Below are positions 14,181 through 21,710 of a stretch of DNA of 22,480 nucleotides, piece by piece. Origin of the DNA: JAWLGW01 sp964569055 (GTDB lineage: Bacteria; Planctomycetota; J058); the NCBI GenBank assembly GCA_964569055.1, contig CAZMSZ010000088.1, positions 1-22,480 on the forward strand, read 5' to 3'. Made by a program: the position numbers and the translations under genes. Positions within the stretch are counted from its first letter, which is position 1. Every line of letters starts with the position of its first letter. The notes under the pieces were generated by a model. That model was not told the DNA's origin. It worked only from the letters and a program-made list of their open reading frames with translations, and did no database searches.

Positions 14181-14887
14181 GCCGCCGGCTCCGCGCGCGC
14201 GGGCTCGCCCTCGTCCGCCTCGATCGCGCCGTCGCGCAGGCGGACCCGCCGCGCGGCGGCGCCGGCGACCTCGAGGTCGTGCGTCACGAGGACCACGGTC
14301 ACCCCCTCGCCCGCCGCCTCGCGCAGCAGCCCGACGATCGCGCGCGCCGTGGCGCCGTCGAGGTTCCCGGTCGGCTCGTCCGCGAGGAGCAGCCGCGCCC
14401 CGCCCACCAGGGCGCGCGCCACCGCCACCCGCTGCTGCTCGCCGCCCGACAGCAGGAGCGGACGGTGCGCCGCGCGCGCCAACAGGCCGACGCGCTCCAG
14501 CCAGCCCGCCGCGCGCCGCTCCCGCTCCGCGCGCGCCACGCCCGCATACCGCAGCGGCAGCGCCACGTTCTCGAGGGCCGTCAGGGTGGGGATCAGGTGG
14601 AACTGCTGGAACACGAACCCCAGGCGCGTGCGCCGGAACAGGGCCCGCTCGCGCGGCCCGCGCCCGCTCAGCTCCTCGCCGAGCACCCGCAGCCGGCCGC
14701 CGGTGGGCCGGTCGAGGGCCCCCATGAGGTTGAGCAGGGTGGTCTTCCCGCAGCCGGAGGGACCGGTGATCGCCACCAGCTCGCCGGGCGCCACGGACAG
14801 GTCGATCCCGCGCAGGGCGTGCACCGCCCCCGTCCCGCTCGGGTAGACCTTCTCCAGCCGCTCGCACGCGATCGCGGGCTCGGGCAT
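14177..14887 (-). CDS. ABC transporter ATPase, LolD/MacB type
   Basis: A 236-residue ATPase for the adjacent MacB-type permease. Walker A is GPSGCGKTT (42-50), the Q-loop is Gln94 in FVFQQFHLIPTLTALENV, the signature is LSGGEQQRVAVARAL (146-160), Walker B is LLLADEP (166-172) with the GNLD D-loop, and the H-loop is VTHD. The FQQFHLIPTLTALENV string is characteristic of the LolD/MacB/FtsE group. ATG 14887 overlaps the permease TGA by one base and has GGGAG 5 nt upstream; a GTG one codon earlier (14890) is possible but places the ribosome site too close. Its stop overlaps the flavoenzyme start. Confidence 0.94.
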   Translation of the reverse strand: MPEPAIACERLEKVYPSGTGAVHALRGIDLSVAPGELVAITGPSGCGKTTLLNLMGALDRPTGGRLRVLGEELSGRGPRERALFRRTRLGFVFQQFHLIPTLTALENVALPLRYAGVARAERERRAAGWLERVGLLARAAHRPLLLSGGEQQRVAVARALVGGARLLLADEPTGNLDGATARAIVGLLREAAGEGVTVVLVTHDLEVAGAAARRVRLRDGAIEADEGEPARAEPAA

Positions 14888-16194
14888 CACAGCTCCCGGA
14901 GCGTCACGGCGGGGTCGACCCGCGCCGCGCGCAGCGCAGGGACGCCGCCGGCGAGGACGCCCATCACCACCGCGTAGCCGCAGGCGAACAGGAGCAGCCG
15001 CGGGGTGAGCCGGAACAGGGCGGCGCCGGTCTCGAGCATGCCGAGGAGGGCGGGCTCGAACGCCGCGATCGCGGCCACGGCCAGGGCGATCCCGACGGCG
15101 GCCCCGAGGAGCGCCAGCGCCGCCGCCTCGAGCACGAACTCCGCGGCGATCTGCAGCGGCGTGGCGCCCAGCGCCGCCTTGATCGCGACCTCGCGCCGGC
15201 GCTCGATCACGGCCATGGCCATGGTGTTCACGATCAACAGCCCGCCCACCACCGTCGAGAGCACCGTCACGATCAAGGTGATCACGACCAGGAGCGCCAC
15301 CGCCTGCTCCATGCGCTCGGCGATCCGCGCGGGGTCGATCACCGCCAGGTCGGGGAGCTGCGCCCGCAGCCGCGCGGCCAGGGCCTGCGTGCCCGCGGGC
15401 GAGCGGTCGGTGGGCACGATCTGGTAGATCCGGAACAGGCTGCCCTGCTGGAGCGCGAACCGCCTGGCGAGCTCGTCGGTCGGCGCGGCGCCCTCCCCGC
15501 CGGGGACGCCCTCGACCTGCGGCAGCGCCGCCTCGAGCCAGGGGGCGCGCTCGAGCAGCTCGCCGAAGAAGCGCTGCGCCCGCTCGACCTCGGGCTGGAG
15601 GAGGTCGCGGTTGAGCGGCTCGTAGGGGACGAGGGCGGCGGGGACCATGGGCGTGTCGGGCCCGTGGAACACCCCCACCACCTCGTAGCGCTTGTGGCGG
15701 ACCACCAGCTCGTCGCCGACCGCGAGCCCGCGCCGCGCGGCGAGCCAGTCGATCGCCATGGCCGCGTGCTCGTCGCCCTCGCGCAGCCAGCGTCCGGAGA
15801 GCAGCCGCAGGCCCATGCCGCGCACCGCCTCGGCGTCGCCCGGCGGAATGCCCTCCACCAGCGGCTTGGGCACCATGAACGCCAGCGGGTCGTCCTCGAG
15901 GTCGAAGCCGTCGAGGAACAGCACCAGGCTGGGCGCCACGCGCTCGACCCCGGGGAGCGCCTCGACGCGGGCCAGGGTCTCGGGCGTGATCCCCGGGTTG
16001 ACCCCCTCGGCGTTGGTCTTGGTGTAGAGCCGCACCAGCCCGCGGGCGTAGCCCTTCGCCTCGTCGACCATGCCGCGGAAGTGCTCGCCGAGCGCCCCCA
16101 GGACGACCAGGGTGAAGATCCCGAGCGCCACGCCCAGCACCGTGAGGAGGGTGCGGAGCCGCTGACGGAACAGGTCGCGGAGGAGCGCGCGCAT
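14887..16194 (-). CDS. MacB/FtsX-type ABC transporter permease
   Basis: A 435-residue permease with the MacB layout: one N-terminal helix (about 16-36), a large periplasmic domain (about 40-295), then three helices (about 298-325, 355-379, 400-422) of the FtsX domain. The cytoplasmic loop ERRREVAIKAALGATPLQIA and the C-terminal RAARVDPAVTLREL are family hallmarks. These transporters move substrates by mechanotransmission (lipoprotein release, antibiotic or peptide export), not by a channel through the membrane. It is first in a four-gene unit with its ATPase, the flavoenzyme and the Rieske oxygenase. ATG 16194 has no SD; a TATAAC -10 sits 6 nt upstream. Only one permease gene is seen, so it probably forms a homodimer, unlike LolC/LolE. 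Confidence 0.93.
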   Translation of the reverse strand: MRALLRDLFRQRLRTLLTVLGVALGIFTLVVLGALGEHFRGMVDEAKGYARGLVRLYTKTNAEGVNPGITPETLARVEALPGVERVAPSLVLFLDGFDLEDDPLAFMVPKPLVEGIPPGDAEAVRGMGLRLLSGRWLREGDEHAAMAIDWLAARRGLAVGDELVVRHKRYEVVGVFHGPDTPMVPAALVPYEPLNRDLLQPEVERAQRFFGELLERAPWLEAALPQVEGVPGGEGAAPTDELARRFALQQGSLFRIYQIVPTDRSPAGTQALAARLRAQLPDLAVIDPARIAERMEQAVALLVVITLIVTVLSTVVGGLLIVNTMAMAVIERRREVAIKAALGATPLQIAAEFVLEAAALALLGAAVGIALAVAAIAAFEPALLGMLETGAALFRLTPRLLLFACGYAVVMGVLAGGVPALRAARVDPAVTLREL

Positions 16195-16200
16195 GGCGAC

Positions 16201-16206
16201 GTTATA
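16201..16206 (-). promoter_or_regulatory. -10 element, leaderless arrangement (ABC/flavoenzyme/Rieske operon)
   Basis: On the minus strand TATAAC (16206-16201) is five of six to consensus and ends 6 nt before ATG 16194, so transcription should begin at about the A of the start codon. There is no Shine-Dalgarno sequence. No -35 match lies 17 bp upstream. Confidence 0.5.
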
Positions 16207-16228
16207 CGCAGCGGACGCGGGGCGGGGA

Positions 16229-16265
16229 CCGCCTGAGCGGGGGTGGCGCGGGCCGCCCGAGCGGG
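16229..16265. repeat. Two near-identical dyad repeats 24 bp apart in the divergent region
   Basis: CCGCCTGAGCGGG (16229-16241) and CCGCCCGAGCGGG (16253-16265) differ at one base. Each contains the inverted pair CCGC/GCGG. They lie between the divergent permease and phosphatase starts, where a regulator could bind. GC-rich composition makes chance similarity possible. Confidence 0.45.
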
Positions 16266-16292
16266 TTCCCATGAGCGGCACCGGAGGTCCTC

Positions 16293-17300
16293 GTGCACGC
16301 CACCCGCTCGCGGTTCGCCCCTCGGCTCGGGCTGAGCCTGCTGCTCACCCTCTCCAGCGGCTGTCACCTGTTCGCGCAGAGCGACCCGGCCGCCGAGCGC
16401 GAGATCCCCACGTTCGTGATCCCGCCGGCGCGGCCGGGCGTCGACTACGAGCGGTTCATCGTGTTCGGCGACTGGGGCACCGGGCGCGACGACCAGCGGC
16501 GCGTGGCCGACGCCATGGCCAAGCGCGTGCGCGACGAGCAGGGGCGGCTCGCCGAGGGCGAGGAGACCGCGCTCGACTTCCTGCTCACCACGGGGGACAA
16601 CTTCTATCCAGCGGGCGTCAGCTCGGCCGACGACCCCCAGTGGAAGGAGAAGTTCGAGCAGGTGTACGACGCGCCCGAGCTGCGCGACGCGCCCGTGTTC
16701 GCGAGCCTCGGCAACCACGACCACGCCGGCAACGCCCAGGCCCAGCTCGCCTACGCGCGCAAGAACCCGCGCTGGCGCATGCCGGCCCGCTACTACACGG
16801 TGACCCGCCCGCTGGGGGAGGGGCGCACGCTCGCGCTGTTCGTGCTCGACACTCAGCCGCTCACGTTCCGCAGCGGCGACCCCGAGCAGCTCGAGTGGCT
16901 CGACGCAGAGCTCGCCAAGTCCGAGGCCACCTGGAAGCTGGTGGTCGGCCATCACCCGCTCTACTCCCACACCGCCCGCGGCTTCAACCACACCCTGATC
17001 CGCCGCCTCGAGCCGCTCCTGGTGCGCCACCGGGTCGACATCTACGTGGCTGGGCACGACCACATCCTCGACCTCGTCCGGCCGGTCCGCGGCGTCTACC
17101 ACCTCGTGAGCGGCGCGGCCGGCGGCCCCGACAAGGCCTACGGCGCGAGCTGGACCGAGGAGTCGTTCTACACCGCCACCCTGGGCGGGTTCTGCTACCT
17201 GCGCGCAGGCCCCCAGCAGCTCGTGATCGAGTTCGTCCGCATGAACGGTGAGACGGAGTACGCCCACGTGCTGTACCGCGGGCGGACCGGGCCGTTCTGA
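16293..17300 (+). CDS. Purple acid phosphatase-like metallophosphoesterase, lipoprotein
   Basis: A 335-residue envelope phosphoesterase. The N-terminus has a hydrophobic stretch ending LSSGC with lipid-attachment Cys24, so it is probably a membrane-anchored lipoprotein. The metal ligands of purple acid phosphatases are all present in order: FGDWG (Asp60), GDNFY (Asp102, Tyr105), GNHDH (Asn141), GHHPLYS (His220/His221) and AGHDH (His255, His257). The GDNFYPAG form is nearest to small tartrate-resistant (ACP5-like) enzymes, without the fibronectin-type domain of plant forms. GTG 16293 is supported by GGAGG about 6 nt upstream and by the signal sequence. The likely role is phosphate release from extracellular phosphomonoesters; no pho box was recognised. 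Confidence 0.93.
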   Translation: MHATRSRFAPRLGLSLLLTLSSGCHLFAQSDPAAEREIPTFVIPPARPGVDYERFIVFGDWGTGRDDQRRVADAMAKRVRDEQGRLAEGEETALDFLLTTGDNFYPAGVSSADDPQWKEKFEQVYDAPELRDAPVFASLGNHDHAGNAQAQLAYARKNPRWRMPARYYTVTRPLGEGRTLALFVLDTQPLTFRSGDPEQLEWLDAELAKSEATWKLVVGHHPLYSHTARGFNHTLIRRLEPLLVRHRVDIYVAGHDHILDLVRPVRGVYHLVSGAAGGPDKAYGASWTEESFYTATLGGFCYLRAGPQQLVIEFVRMNGETEYAHVLYRGRTGPF

Positions 17301-17313
17301 GCGCGCGGCTCAG
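17297..17313. terminator. Hairpin containing both convergent stop codons
   Basis: CTGAGC (17297-17302) and GCTCAG (17308-17313) flank GCGCG. The TGA of the phosphatase gene (17298-17300) and the TGA of the kinase gene (17312-17310) lie in the arms. A 6-bp stem with a 5-nt loop could act as a small bidirectional terminator, but no U-run is present. Confidence 0.4.
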
Positions 17314-19724
17314 CGCAGCTCGGGGTAGCGCTTCAGCAGCCGGCTGGTGCTCTCGGGCCGATCGGCTCGCGCCCGCTCGACCAGCCGGCGGGCGGCCTCG
17401 ACGTCGTCGGGGCGCCGCGGGCGCCGCTTCATGAGGAGGTCGGCCAGCTCCAGCATGGCGGTCGCGTTCCCGTCGGCGACGGCGAGCTGGTAGGCCTCGG
17501 CCGCTCCGGCGAGGTCGAGCGGCACGCGCTTGCCCGCGCGCAAGGTGCGCGCGAGATACAGCGTGGCGGGGCCGTGGCCGGCCTCGGCGGCGCGGCGCAG
17601 CAGCTCGAGCCCGCGCTGGACGTCGCGCCGCTCGGGCGGGAGCCCGTCGCCCTCGAGCAGGAGCTCACCCGCGAGGGCGTAGCCGCGCGCCTCGCCGGCC
17701 GCCCCGGCGCGCATGCCGAGCGCGACCGCCCGCGTGGAGTCCTTCGGCGTCCCGCGGCCTTCGTGATGCGCGAGCGCCAGCTTGAACAGCGCCTTGGCCG
17801 AGCCCGCCTGCGCCGCCCGCTCGAGCCACATGAGCGCCTCCTCGTGCGCGGCGCGCGCGCCGAGCGCCTGGGCGAGCTCGACCATGGCCTGCGGCTGCCC
17901 CTTCTCCGCGCCCTCGCGGTAGAGCCGCTCGTAGGGGTCGCCCGCGACGGCGCCGGGCTCCTCGACGCCGCTCCCGTCGTAGGTGATCCGGAAGCGGAAC
18001 CGCACGGCCTCCTGGGGCGCGGTCAGGTCGGTCTCACCCGCGAGGACCGCCGCGAGCAGGCGCCCGTCGGCGAAGCGCTGGCTCCGCTCCTCGATCGTGA
18101 GCGCCCGGACCGAATCGGCGTAGGTCGGCGGCGCGCGCCAGCCGAGCATGCGCGCGCGGGTGTCGAGGCCGTCGAACGCGACCTCGTACGTCACGTCGAC
18201 TCGGGTGTCGCTGACCAGGCCCACCTCGAGCGACTGCTCGAGCCGCGCCGTGGGCCCGTCCGTCCAGGTCGGGACGGCCAGCAGCGGGCCGATCCCGGTC
18301 GCGAACCGCTCGTCGTCGAGGAGTATCAACGCGCGGTCGATTGCGAGCCCCAGCCCGGATTGGCGGTCGAGGCGGATGAAGCTGCGCCGCAGCGCGGTCA
18401 GCCCCTCCGCGTGGCTCGGGCGCCCCGTGGCCAGCTCGAGCCGGTAGGTGAACGTGCAGTCCGGCCGCCAGGCGAAGAAGTCGGGGATCGTGCCCGCGGT
18501 GTCGAGGTCGAACGGCATGGGGTCGTTGGCCCGCAGGCGGATGCGCGCCAGGCGCGCCTCGATCGCGGCCCAGCCCGCCTCGACCGCGCGCACGTGCTCG
18601 TCGAGGTCGACCGTCAGGCGGTAGGCCTCGGCCAGGGCCGGGGGAGGCGCGAGCCGCCCGATCAGGAACGTCACGCGCGAGTGGAAGCGCTGACCGGCCC
18701 TCAGCCGCCAGCCGGGCGGCTCGGGCGTCGTCACCTCGTCGGCGCTCGCGTCGGCGGGAGCGGTGGGCGGGGCCGCGGCGCTCTCGGGCGGGGAGGCCGC
18801 CTCGCGGGTCCACGCCCACACCGCCAGCGCGCCGAGCGCCAGCGCGGCGAGCGCCAGCGCGCCGAGCGCCAGCCGGCGCGACGCGGCTCGTTCGGCCGCG
18901 GCCGGGCGGCCGCCCACCAGCGCGCGCTCGAGGTCGTCGGCGAACGCGCTCCCGTCCGGATACCGCGCGGCCGGGTCGGCCCGGAGCGCGCGCAGGCACA
19001 CCGCCTCGACCCCGGCGGGCACGCTCCGGTCGAGCCCGCGCGGCGGGGTGGGGCGGGCGCGCGCGATCGCGGCGACCAGCTCGGGCAGGCTGGTCCCCTG
19101 GAACGGCAGCGCGTCGGTGAGCGCCTCGTAGAGGAGGACGCCGAGCGCCCACACGTCGACGGCTGGCCCGACCTCTCCCGTCCGGTGGCCGAGCTGCTCG
19201 GGCGCCATGTAGAGCGGCGTGCCTACCAGCGCGCCGGTGCGGGTCAAGCGCTCCTGGTCGCCCGCGATCGCCACGCCGAAGTCGGCCAGGCGCGCGTGAC
19301 CGGCCGCGTCGAGCAGGACGTTCTCGGGCTTGAGGTCCCGGTGCACCACGCCGCGGGCGTGCGCGTGCCCGAGCGCGCGGGCCACCTCGACCACCACCCG
19401 CAGGCGCTCGAGGCGCGGCAGCTCGCGGAGCGCGTCGGCCAGGGTCCGCGCGCCCTCCACCAGCTCGAACGCGAGGTACGGGCGTCCGTCGGGCAGCTCG
19501 CCGGCGGAGTGGATCCGCACGATCCCGGGGTGGTCGAGCGCGGCCACCAGCCGCCCCTCGCGCGCGAAGCGGGCCCGCTGCGCCGGGTCCGCCGCGGCCA
19601 GGAGCAGCTTGATCGCCACCTCGCGACCCACAGCCGGGTCGTAGCCCCGCAGCACCATGCCCATGGCGCCGCGGCCCACCACGCCGCGCACCACGTACGG
19701 TCCGATCCGGGAGGTCGGCTCCAT
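17310..19724 (-). CDS. Transmembrane Ser/Thr protein kinase with C-terminal Sel1-like repeats
   Basis: An 804-residue PknB-type kinase. The kinase domain (about 8-270) is intact: GRGAMGMV loop (17-24), Lys39, Glu56, HRDLKPEN (128-135), DFG (148-150) and APE (174-176). One membrane helix (about 285-305) is encoded by a 15-bp DNA tandem repeat. An acidic/Pro-rich linker follows, then an unrecognised, mainly beta-predicted region (about 340-590), and then Sel1-type helical repeats (about 600-790) with A..G...A...L patterns such as WLERAAQAGSAKALFKLA. The helix would place the C-terminal part outside the cytoplasm, as a sensor or scaffold. ATG 19724 lies 6 bp after the stop of the zinc-ribbon gene. 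Myxobacteria and planctomycetes carry many such kinases. Confidence 0.93.
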   Translation of the reverse strand: MEPTSRIGPYVVRGVVGRGAMGMVLRGYDPAVGREVAIKLLLAAADPAQRARFAREGRLVAALDHPGIVRIHSAGELPDGRPYLAFELVEGARTLADALRELPRLERLRVVVEVARALGHAHARGVVHRDLKPENVLLDAAGHARLADFGVAIAGDQERLTRTGALVGTPLYMAPEQLGHRTGEVGPAVDVWALGVLLYEALTDALPFQGTSLPELVAAIARARPTPPRGLDRSVPAGVEAVCLRALRADPAARYPDGSAFADDLERALVGGRPAAAERAASRRLALGALALAALALGALAVWAWTREAASPPESAAAPPTAPADASADEVTTPEPPGWRLRAGQRFHSRVTFLIGRLAPPPALAEAYRLTVDLDEHVRAVEAGWAAIEARLARIRLRANDPMPFDLDTAGTIPDFFAWRPDCTFTYRLELATGRPSHAEGLTALRRSFIRLDRQSGLGLAIDRALILLDDERFATGIGPLLAVPTWTDGPTARLEQSLEVGLVSDTRVDVTYEVAFDGLDTRARMLGWRAPPTYADSVRALTIEERSQRFADGRLLAAVLAGETDLTAPQEAVRFRFRITYDGSGVEEPGAVAGDPYERLYREGAEKGQPQAMVELAQALGARAAHEEALMWLERAAQAGSAKALFKLALAHHEGRGTPKDSTRAVALGMRAGAAGEARGYALAGELLLEGDGLPPERRDVQRGLELLRRAAEAGHGPATLYLARTLRAGKRVPLDLAGAAEAYQLAVADGNATAMLELADLLMKRRPRRPDDVEAARRLVERARADRPESTSRLLKRYPELR
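18823..18872. repeat. 15-bp tandem repeat encoding the kinase membrane helix
   Basis: Units GCCAGCGCGCCGAGC (18823-18837), GCCAGCGCGGCGAGC (18838-18852) and GCCAGCGCGCCGAGC (18853-18867), plus a partial copy. They encode the Leu/Ala/Gly five-residue periodicity of the helix at residues 285-301 of the kinase. Confidence 0.85.
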
Positions 19725-19730
19725 GGCGGC

Positions 19731-20840
19731 TCAGGCTCCGGGGGGCGCGCCGCAGCTCGGACAGACCGTCTCGGGCGCGAACGGGTAGAGCCGCCCGCAG
19801 TACGGGCAGCGGGTCGGGCGCAGCGTCGTGGCGGGGATCCCCTCCCACAGCTCCACCGCGCGGGCGAGGAGCAGGTCGCGCAGCGCGTGGCCCGCCGCCT
19901 CGTGCGGGAGCGCGAACTCGAGCCGGTGCGCGGCATCGCGCGTCAGGAGCCGCAGGGCCGCGGGTTGGCGGGTCACGTCCCGGTCGTAACCCAGGGAGGC
20001 GGAGTAGGCGATCCCGAGCAGGTCGCGCGCGTCGAGGCGCGTGACGACCTCGCGCCGCTCGCCCCGGCGCCGCTCGACGGTCAGGAAGCCGGCGGGCTCG
20101 AGCGCCACGCCGTAGGCCTCGGGCGGCACGCCCCGCAGGTCGAGCCAGGTCTCGCGCAGCGTGCGGCGGAAGGCGGCGCTCACCAGCAGCAGGGGCGAGA
20201 GCGCGAGCGCGAGCACGAACGCGACCCCGGCGCGCAGGCGGCCTACCGCGCGCCCGCGCTGCACCACGCGCAGCGCGCCGCCCTCCTCGCGCACGACCGC
20301 GACCTGGTGCCCGGCCAGCAGCCGCTCCGCGCGCTCGGCGTCGCGAACCTCGGGGTGGGCGAGGAGCGGCTGGCCCCCGAACCACACCTCCAGCGGCTCG
20401 CCGACCCCGTCGGCTAGCGTCTCGCGGACCACGAGCCCGTGGCGATCCGCCGCGGCCAGCACCGCGGCCAGGGCCGCGTGGCCGCGCGCCGAATCGCCCG
20501 GCGCGTAGGCCGTCTCGCTCAGCGCGGCGCCGCCCTCGCCCTGGACCACCAGCACCAGCTCGTGCCAGCGCTCGAACGCCCGCACGTCGAGCAGCCCGCC
20601 GCCGACCCCCCCGTCGCCGGAGTCGAGGTCGGGCCCGCCGTGGCCGTCGGCCAGGAGCGCCACCAGCCACATCAGGAACAGGCAGGTCGCGGCCACGATC
20701 AGCGCGAGCAGCTTGAACGGGAGCTCGAGCAACACCACCCAGCGGAAGCGCCGCCGGCGCACGTGGCGCAGCTCGAGCTGCCGGGCCGCGGCCGGCAGCG
20801 CGTCGAGCACGTTGCGCAGGGCGAGGGGGGCGGTCGCCAC
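19731..20840 (-). CDS. Membrane protein with C-terminal zinc ribbon, unknown function
   Basis: A 369-residue protein not recognised as a named family. It has an amphipathic, Arg-rich start, a strong helix (about 36-63), an extracytoplasmic-like region of about 140 residues, a second helix (about 204-222), and a cytoplasmic C-terminal part ending in a zinc ribbon: CPYC (345-348) and CPSC (360-363). Both CxxC pairs are intact. A Gly/Asp-rich spacer follows the first helix. GTG 20840 is chosen because TACACT lies 7 nt upstream and no SD is present. It sits between an unknown gene (18 bp upstream) and the Ser/Thr kinase (6 bp downstream), so it may be part of the kinase's signalling unit, as partner or substrate. 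That is inferred from position. Confidence 0.8.
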   Translation of the reverse strand: MATAPLALRNVLDALPAAARQLELRHVRRRRFRWVVLLELPFKLLALIVAATCLFLMWLVALLADGHGGPDLDSGDGGVGGGLLDVRAFERWHELVLVVQGEGGAALSETAYAPGDSARGHAALAAVLAAADRHGLVVRETLADGVGEPLEVWFGGQPLLAHPEVRDAERAERLLAGHQVAVVREEGGALRVVQRGRAVGRLRAGVAFVLALALSPLLLVSAAFRRTLRETWLDLRGVPPEAYGVALEPAGFLTVERRRGERREVVTRLDARDLLGIAYSASLGYDRDVTRQPAALRLLTRDAAHRLEFALPHEAAGHALRDLLLARAVELWEGIPATTLRPTRCPYCGRLYPFAPETVCPSCGAPPGA

Positions 20841-20847
20841 GTGCCCG

Positions 20848-20853
20848 AGTGTA
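20848..20853 (-). promoter_or_regulatory. -10-like element, leaderless arrangement (zinc-ribbon gene)
   Basis: On the minus strand GTTACACT ends 7 nt before GTG 20840, inside the 18-bp gap after the upstream gene. It could start a separate transcript for the zinc-ribbon and kinase genes. No -35 match is visible. Confidence 0.35.
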
Positions 20854-20858
20854 ACGGG

Positions 20859-21650
20859 TCAGTCCTCCAGGGGCGGCGCTCCGTAGAGGAGCTCGGGCAC
20901 CAGCGCCCAGGCGATCGCGCGCACCAGCTCCCTCGGCGCGAGCGCGCCGCGCGCCCCCTCCTCGATCCCGGTCGCCACGGCGCGCGCGCACCGCTCCAGC
21001 GCGTCGGGCCAGGTCGGCCAGCGCTCGCTGTAGGCCGCGGCGCGCACCGCCTGCTCGGCCACGAGCACCACGAAGTACGGGCTGTAGGGGTCGAACAGCG
21101 AGGGGACCCGCGCGGCGCGGCGGGCGCAGGCCGAGCACGGGCAGCGCACCCAGTCGCGCGCCAGCGCCAGGGCGTTCGCCGCGGTCTGGGCCACCTCGCC
21201 GCGCCAGTCCCAGGGGTAGTCCGCGGCGGCCGGGTGCGGCGTGGGCGGGTCGCGCCGGAAGGCGTCGAGGGCGGCCTCGCCCGCGGCGATCAGGGCGCGC
21301 ACCAAGAGCTCGGGCCCGAAGTGCACCAGCCCTTCCAGCCAGGCGGTCAGCTCGTCGCTCGTGATCGCGCCGTCCCCGGCGACCACGCGCGCGGCGTCGA
21401 ACCCGCGCACGTAGCTGGCGAGCGCCACGGCCTGGTGCTCCTCGACCGCGAGCGCGAGCGGGTCGCCCAGGTACGCCGCGACGCTCACGTCGCGGGGCGC
21501 GACCGCGCCCTCGGCGATCCGCTCCACCAGCCGCGCCGCGGCCGGGTCGAGCTCGCCGCGGCGGAGCCGCTCGCGCAGCCAGCGGGCCCAGTCCGCCGGG
21601 TCGCGCCCTTCCTTCCACCGCCGCTCGAGGTCGCGCGAACCCGCGTCCAT
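20859..21650 (-). CDS. Conserved-looking protein of unknown function
   Basis: A 263-residue soluble protein that I do not recognise. The first half is Arg/Glu-rich and predicted helical (SRDLERRWKEGRDPADWARW). The middle has GDGAITSDELTAWLEG, and the second half has a CPCSACARR cluster followed by FDPYSPYFVVLVAEQAVRAA. There is no signal peptide, membrane helix or catalytic motif. ATG 21650 has no SD; a weak CATGAT -10-like element lies 6 nt upstream. It is divergent from rimP (60 bp between starts) and 18 bp upstream of the zinc-ribbon gene, so it is probably first in a three-gene unit with the Ser/Thr kinase. Codon pattern and GC third-position bias match its neighbours, supporting a real gene. 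Confidence 0.75.
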   Translation of the reverse strand: MDAGSRDLERRWKEGRDPADWARWLRERLRRGELDPAAARLVERIAEGAVAPRDVSVAAYLGDPLALAVEEHQAVALASYVRGFDAARVVAGDGAITSDELTAWLEGLVHFGPELLVRALIAAGEAALDAFRRDPPTPHPAAADYPWDWRGEVAQTAANALALARDWVRCPCSACARRAARVPSLFDPYSPYFVVLVAEQAVRAAAYSERWPTWPDALERCARAVATGIEEGARGALAPRELVRAIAWALVPELLYGAPPLED

Positions 21651-21656
21651 GCGCGC

Positions 21657-21662
21657 ATCATG
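21657..21662 (-). promoter_or_regulatory. Weak -10-like element before the unknown gene
   Basis: CATGAT on the minus strand, four of six to consensus, ends 6 nt before ATG 21650. It fits the spacing seen at other leaderless-looking starts here but is the weakest example. Confidence 0.25.
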
Positions 21663-21675
21663 CCCGACCCGTCGC

Positions 21676-21704
21676 TTGTGGTCCCGCTGGGGGGCGCCTA
21701 TGTT
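21676..21704 (+). promoter_or_regulatory. sigma70-like promoter for rimP, leaderless arrangement
   Basis: TTGTGG (21676-21681), 17 bp, then TATGTT (21699-21704), which ends 6 nt before ATG 21711. The transcript would start at or beside the start codon. No ribosome site lies between. The promoter is in the short divergent gap with the unknown gene. Confidence 0.55.
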
Positions 21705-21710
21705 CGACGC

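Noticed and set aside
21361..21410. EF-hand in the unknown protein (GDGAITSDE)
   Set aside because: The Gly, Ile and final Glu fit, but the first and third acidic loop positions are missing, so calcium binding is not supported.
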